Shown one piece after another: positions 60,588 through 64,000 of a DNA stretch of 64,000 bases. Under the pieces are notes generated by a model, which was not told the origin of the DNA, did not search any database, and saw only the letters and a list, made by a program, of their open reading frames with translations. The DNA comes from Streptomyces sp. P3. GTDB taxonomy: Bacteria; Actinomycetota; Actinomycetes; Streptomycetales; Streptomycetaceae. Location: positions 6,775,501 through 6,839,500 of the forward strand of contig JAFEKX020000001.1 of assembly GCA_016893485.2 (NCBI GenBank), read 5' to 3'. The stretch's first letter is position 1. Each line of letters opens with the position of its first letter. The translations under genes were made by a program, and so were the position numbers.

Positions 60588-61656
60588 GTGCATGAACTCA
60601 CCCGACCCCAGGCCCGCAGAATCGCCGTCCAAGCCCAGCTCCTCGACGCCGACCGGCCCACCGAACTCCACCCCGTCGTACGTCAGTTGACCCTTCTCCA
60701 GATCGACCCCACCGCTGCCATCGCCCCCAACGCCGACCTCGTCGCGTGGAGCCGCCTCGGCTCGGCGTACGCGCGGGAAGACCTCACCGCCGCGCTCGCG
60801 GACCGGAGCCTCCTCGAACTGCGCGCGATGATCCGCCCGAGCGAGGACCTGGCGCTGTACCGCGCCGACATGGCCGTATGGGAGAGGGAGGCGAAGCACT
60901 ATCGAGAGTGGGTCGCCGCCAACGACGCGTGCAGGCGGGACATCCTGGAGCGGCTCGGGGGTCAAGGGCCGCTCACCTCACGGGAGTTGCCCGACACGTG
61001 CGCGGTGCCGTGGAAGTCGTCCGGGTGGACGCACCACCGCAACGTCAGCCAGTTGCTGGAGCTGATGGTGCTGCGGGGGAGGTCGCCATCGCGGGGCGGG
61101 CGGGGCGGGAGCGGCTGTGGAACCTGGCCGCGCGCGTCTACCCGGACGAACCCGCCGTGCCGGTCGACGAAGCGCGCCGGCGGCGGAACGAACGGCGGCT
61201 GCGCGCCCTCGGCATCGCCCGGGCCACCGGCACCGCACTCCCGGTCGAACCCGCTGTCGTGGGCGACGCCGGTGAACCCGCCGTCGTAGAAGGGGTGAAG
61301 GGGAGTGGCGGGTCGATCCGGCCTACCTCGACCGGCCGTTCAGCGGGCGGGCCGCACTGCTGTCGCCCTTCGACCGGCTGATCCACGACCGAAAGCGCAC
61401 CACCGAACTCTTCGGCTACGACTACCAGTTGGAGATGTACAAGCCGGCCGAGAAGCGCCGCTGGGGGTACTTCGCACTGCCGATCCTCTACGGCGACCGG
61501 CTCGTCGGGAAGCTCGACGCCACCGCCGACCGCAAGGCCGGCGTGCTCCTGGTGAACGCCGTCCATCAGGACGTGGAGTTCAGCAGGAGCATCGCCGATG
61601 CCGTGGACGCCGAGATCGAGGATCTGGCGGTGTGGCTGGGCCTCAGGCGTTCTTGA
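60588..61656 (+). CDS. winged-helix DNA glycosylase-like protein (YcaQ/AlkZ family)
   Basis: About 357 residues from GTG 60588. N-terminal LTRPQARRIAVQAQLLDADR with the Gln-x-Gln region expected for AlkZ-type crosslink glycosylases, LLQIDPTAAIAPNADLVAWS, and the C-terminal core YLDRPFSGRAALLSPFDRLI, FGYDYQLEMYKPAEKRRWGY and YGDRLVGKLDATADRK. Frame changes lie near 61080 and 61305. It probably excises alkylated or crosslinked bases; activity is not proven. It overlaps the convergent YceI gene by 14 bases. Confidence 0.85.
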
Positions 61657-62251
61657 TCGCCGAGATGTCGAAGTTCAGCTTGATCTTCTCGGAGACGAGG
61701 ACGCCACCGGTCTCCAGCGTCGCGTTCCACGTGAGGCCGAACTCGGAGCGCAGGATCTCGGCCTTGCCCTCGAAGCCGACGCGCTCGTTGCCGAACGGGT
61801 CCTTGGCCGCGCCGTTGAACTCCAGGTCGATGGTGATCGGCTTGGTGGTGCCGAGGATCTCCAGGTCACCGGTGACGCGGTAGTCGTCGCCACCGAGGGA
61901 CTCGGCGGAGGTCGAGCGGAAGGTCATCGACGGGAACTCGTCCGTCTTGAAGAAGTCCGCGCTCTTGAGGTGACCGTCGCGGTCCGGCGAGCCGGTGTCG
62001 ATGCTGTCCATCTTGATGTCGAGCGACGCGGTGGACTTGGTCGGGTCGGAACCGTCCAGGTGCAGCGTGCCGGAGAAGTCGAGGAACTTGCCCTTGACGT
62101 TCGTGACCATCGCGTGGCGGGCGGTGAAGCCGAGCGTGGTGTGCGCCGGGTCGATCGTGTAGTCGCCGGTCAGCGCGGCCAGGTCGGGGTTGGTCGCGGC
62201 GGGTGCCGAGGTGGTGTCGGTGTCGTCGCTCTTGCGGCCGAAGATGCCCAT
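61643..62251 (-). CDS. YceI-family protein
   Basis: 202 residues, intact. Core YceI lipocalin-like fold: YTIDPAHTTLGFTARHAMVT, KGKFLDFSGTLHLDGSDPTK, SADFFKTDEFPSMTFRSTSA, GDLEILGTTKPITIDLEFNG and FGLTWNATLETGGVLVSEKI. The N-terminus (MGIFGRKSDDTDTTSAPAAT) has no signal peptide, so it is probably cytoplasmic. YceI proteins bind isoprenoid-like lipids. Upstream is a perfect palindrome likely bound by a MarR-type regulator. Confidence 0.93.
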   Translation of the reverse strand: MGIFGRKSDDTDTTSAPAATNPDLAALTGDYTIDPAHTTLGFTARHAMVTNVKGKFLDFSGTLHLDGSDPTKSTASLDIKMDSIDTGSPDRDGHLKSADFFKTDEFPSMTFRSTSAESLGGDDYRVTGDLEILGTTKPITIDLEFNGAAKDPFGNERVGFEGKAEILRSEFGLTWNATLETGGVLVSEKIKLNFDISAIKNA

Positions 62252-62294
62252 GACGTGCTCCTAAAGGGGACGGGAAGCGTGCGGGATCGAATCT

Positions 62295-62308
62295 GTTGAA
62301 CGTTCAAC
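62295..62308. promoter_or_regulatory. 14-bp perfect palindrome upstream of YceI gene
   Basis: GTTGAACGTTCAAC, 44 bases before the YceI start. A related sequence ATTCAATTTTCAAC lies about 40 bases further upstream (near 62340). TTGAA-n-TTCAA arms are typical of MarR-family operators. Confidence 0.65.
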
Positions 62309-62641
62309 GAAGCGAACAAGAAGGACCGTAGACCTATTCCATTCAATTTTCAACATCATCCGCAGGGTGTTGAGCCAACTACTACGGGCCACTTCTACGA
62401 GTACGCTCTCCCGGCACTCCCGGCAACGCGAGAATCACTCTGGAGATGGCATCCGCCCCATGTGAATGTGAGGTGGCTCTCAGCCGTCAGCTTTGTGTAA
62501 CCCCTACAACCAGCATGCCCCGTGAGCAGTCGGAACGGCTGCATGGCGGTGAGGTTCTGTTCAGGGGTACCAGGAAAACGGGCCGGAGACTGTGCAGAGT
62601 CGACGGCGCCCTTTCCTTGGTGTCCTTCGTAGGGTCAGTAC
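62309..62641 (+). other. upstream region of accB
   Basis: About 330 bases without a convincing gene, slightly richer in A and T than its surroundings. A short open frame from 62446 overlaps the accB start and has no family-like sequence. No clear promoter pair was identified. Confidence 0.35.

Positions 62642-64000
<1,359 letters not shown>

Overview
The window is high-GC actinobacterial DNA and almost certainly comes from a Streptomyces chromosome. Codon third positions are mostly G or C, GTG starts are common, and family-specific Streptomyces proteins are present (DUF6191, XRE/DUF397/anti-sigma-like ATPase trio, CimA, AccB-type carboxyltransferase). From memory, the order ilvB-ilvN-ilvC-serA, proline catabolism, leuB-ilvE, urease-like genes, cimA and accB matches the conserved core of the S. 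coelicolor chromosome (around SCO5511-SCO5535); this was not checked by alignment.

A major caveat is sequence quality. About three quarters of the recognisable genes, including housekeeping genes such as ilvB, ilvN and leuB, contain one to five single-base frameshifts. Most look like lost bases and many fall in G/C-rich runs. I treat these as probable sequencing or assembly errors, give each gene its full extent, and note where the frame changes.

Layout. 1-9 kb: a partial GNAT acetyltransferase, small conserved proteins, a large LuxR-family ATPase regulator, a DUF6191 protein with a repeat-rich tail, a sugar dehydrogenase lipoprotein, an aldo/keto reductase and a D-2-hydroxyacid dehydrogenase. 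9-18 kb: a membrane PAS-GGDEF-EAL protein, then the ilvBNC operon with an attenuator-like leader, and serA. 18-26 kb: an MFS exporter with divergent TetR and a tandem operator array, a 5'-truncated MFS gene, a PucR-type regulator divergent from proline dehydrogenase and P5C dehydrogenase, and an AAC(2')-like acetyltransferase. 26-31 kb: a purple acid phosphatase, leuB and ilvE. 31-34.5 kb: a CHAT-protease/TPR/beta-propeller protein translationally coupled to a small membrane-anchored partner. 34.5-40 kb: an NCS1 permease, urease-like ureAB-ureC without accessory genes, agmatine deiminase and TetR. 40-42 kb: cimA behind a second attenuator-like leader. 42-47 kb: divergent GH30 and GH3 glycosidases. 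47-58.6 kb: a two-component system, membrane proteins, MarR/FUSC exporter, a second two-component system divergent from an ABC transporter. 58.6-64 kb: an XRE/DUF397/ATPase regulatory module, a YcaQ-like protein, a YceI protein and the start of accB.

Common themes. Branched-chain amino acid supply is spread over ilvBNC, leuB, ilvE and cimA, and two of these units carry a leader peptide plus terminator. Nitrogen salvage is represented by proline oxidation and the urease/agmatine cluster. Several divergent gene pairs carry clear palindromic operators. The most novel-looking unit is the CHAT-protease pair at 30.9-34.6 kb.
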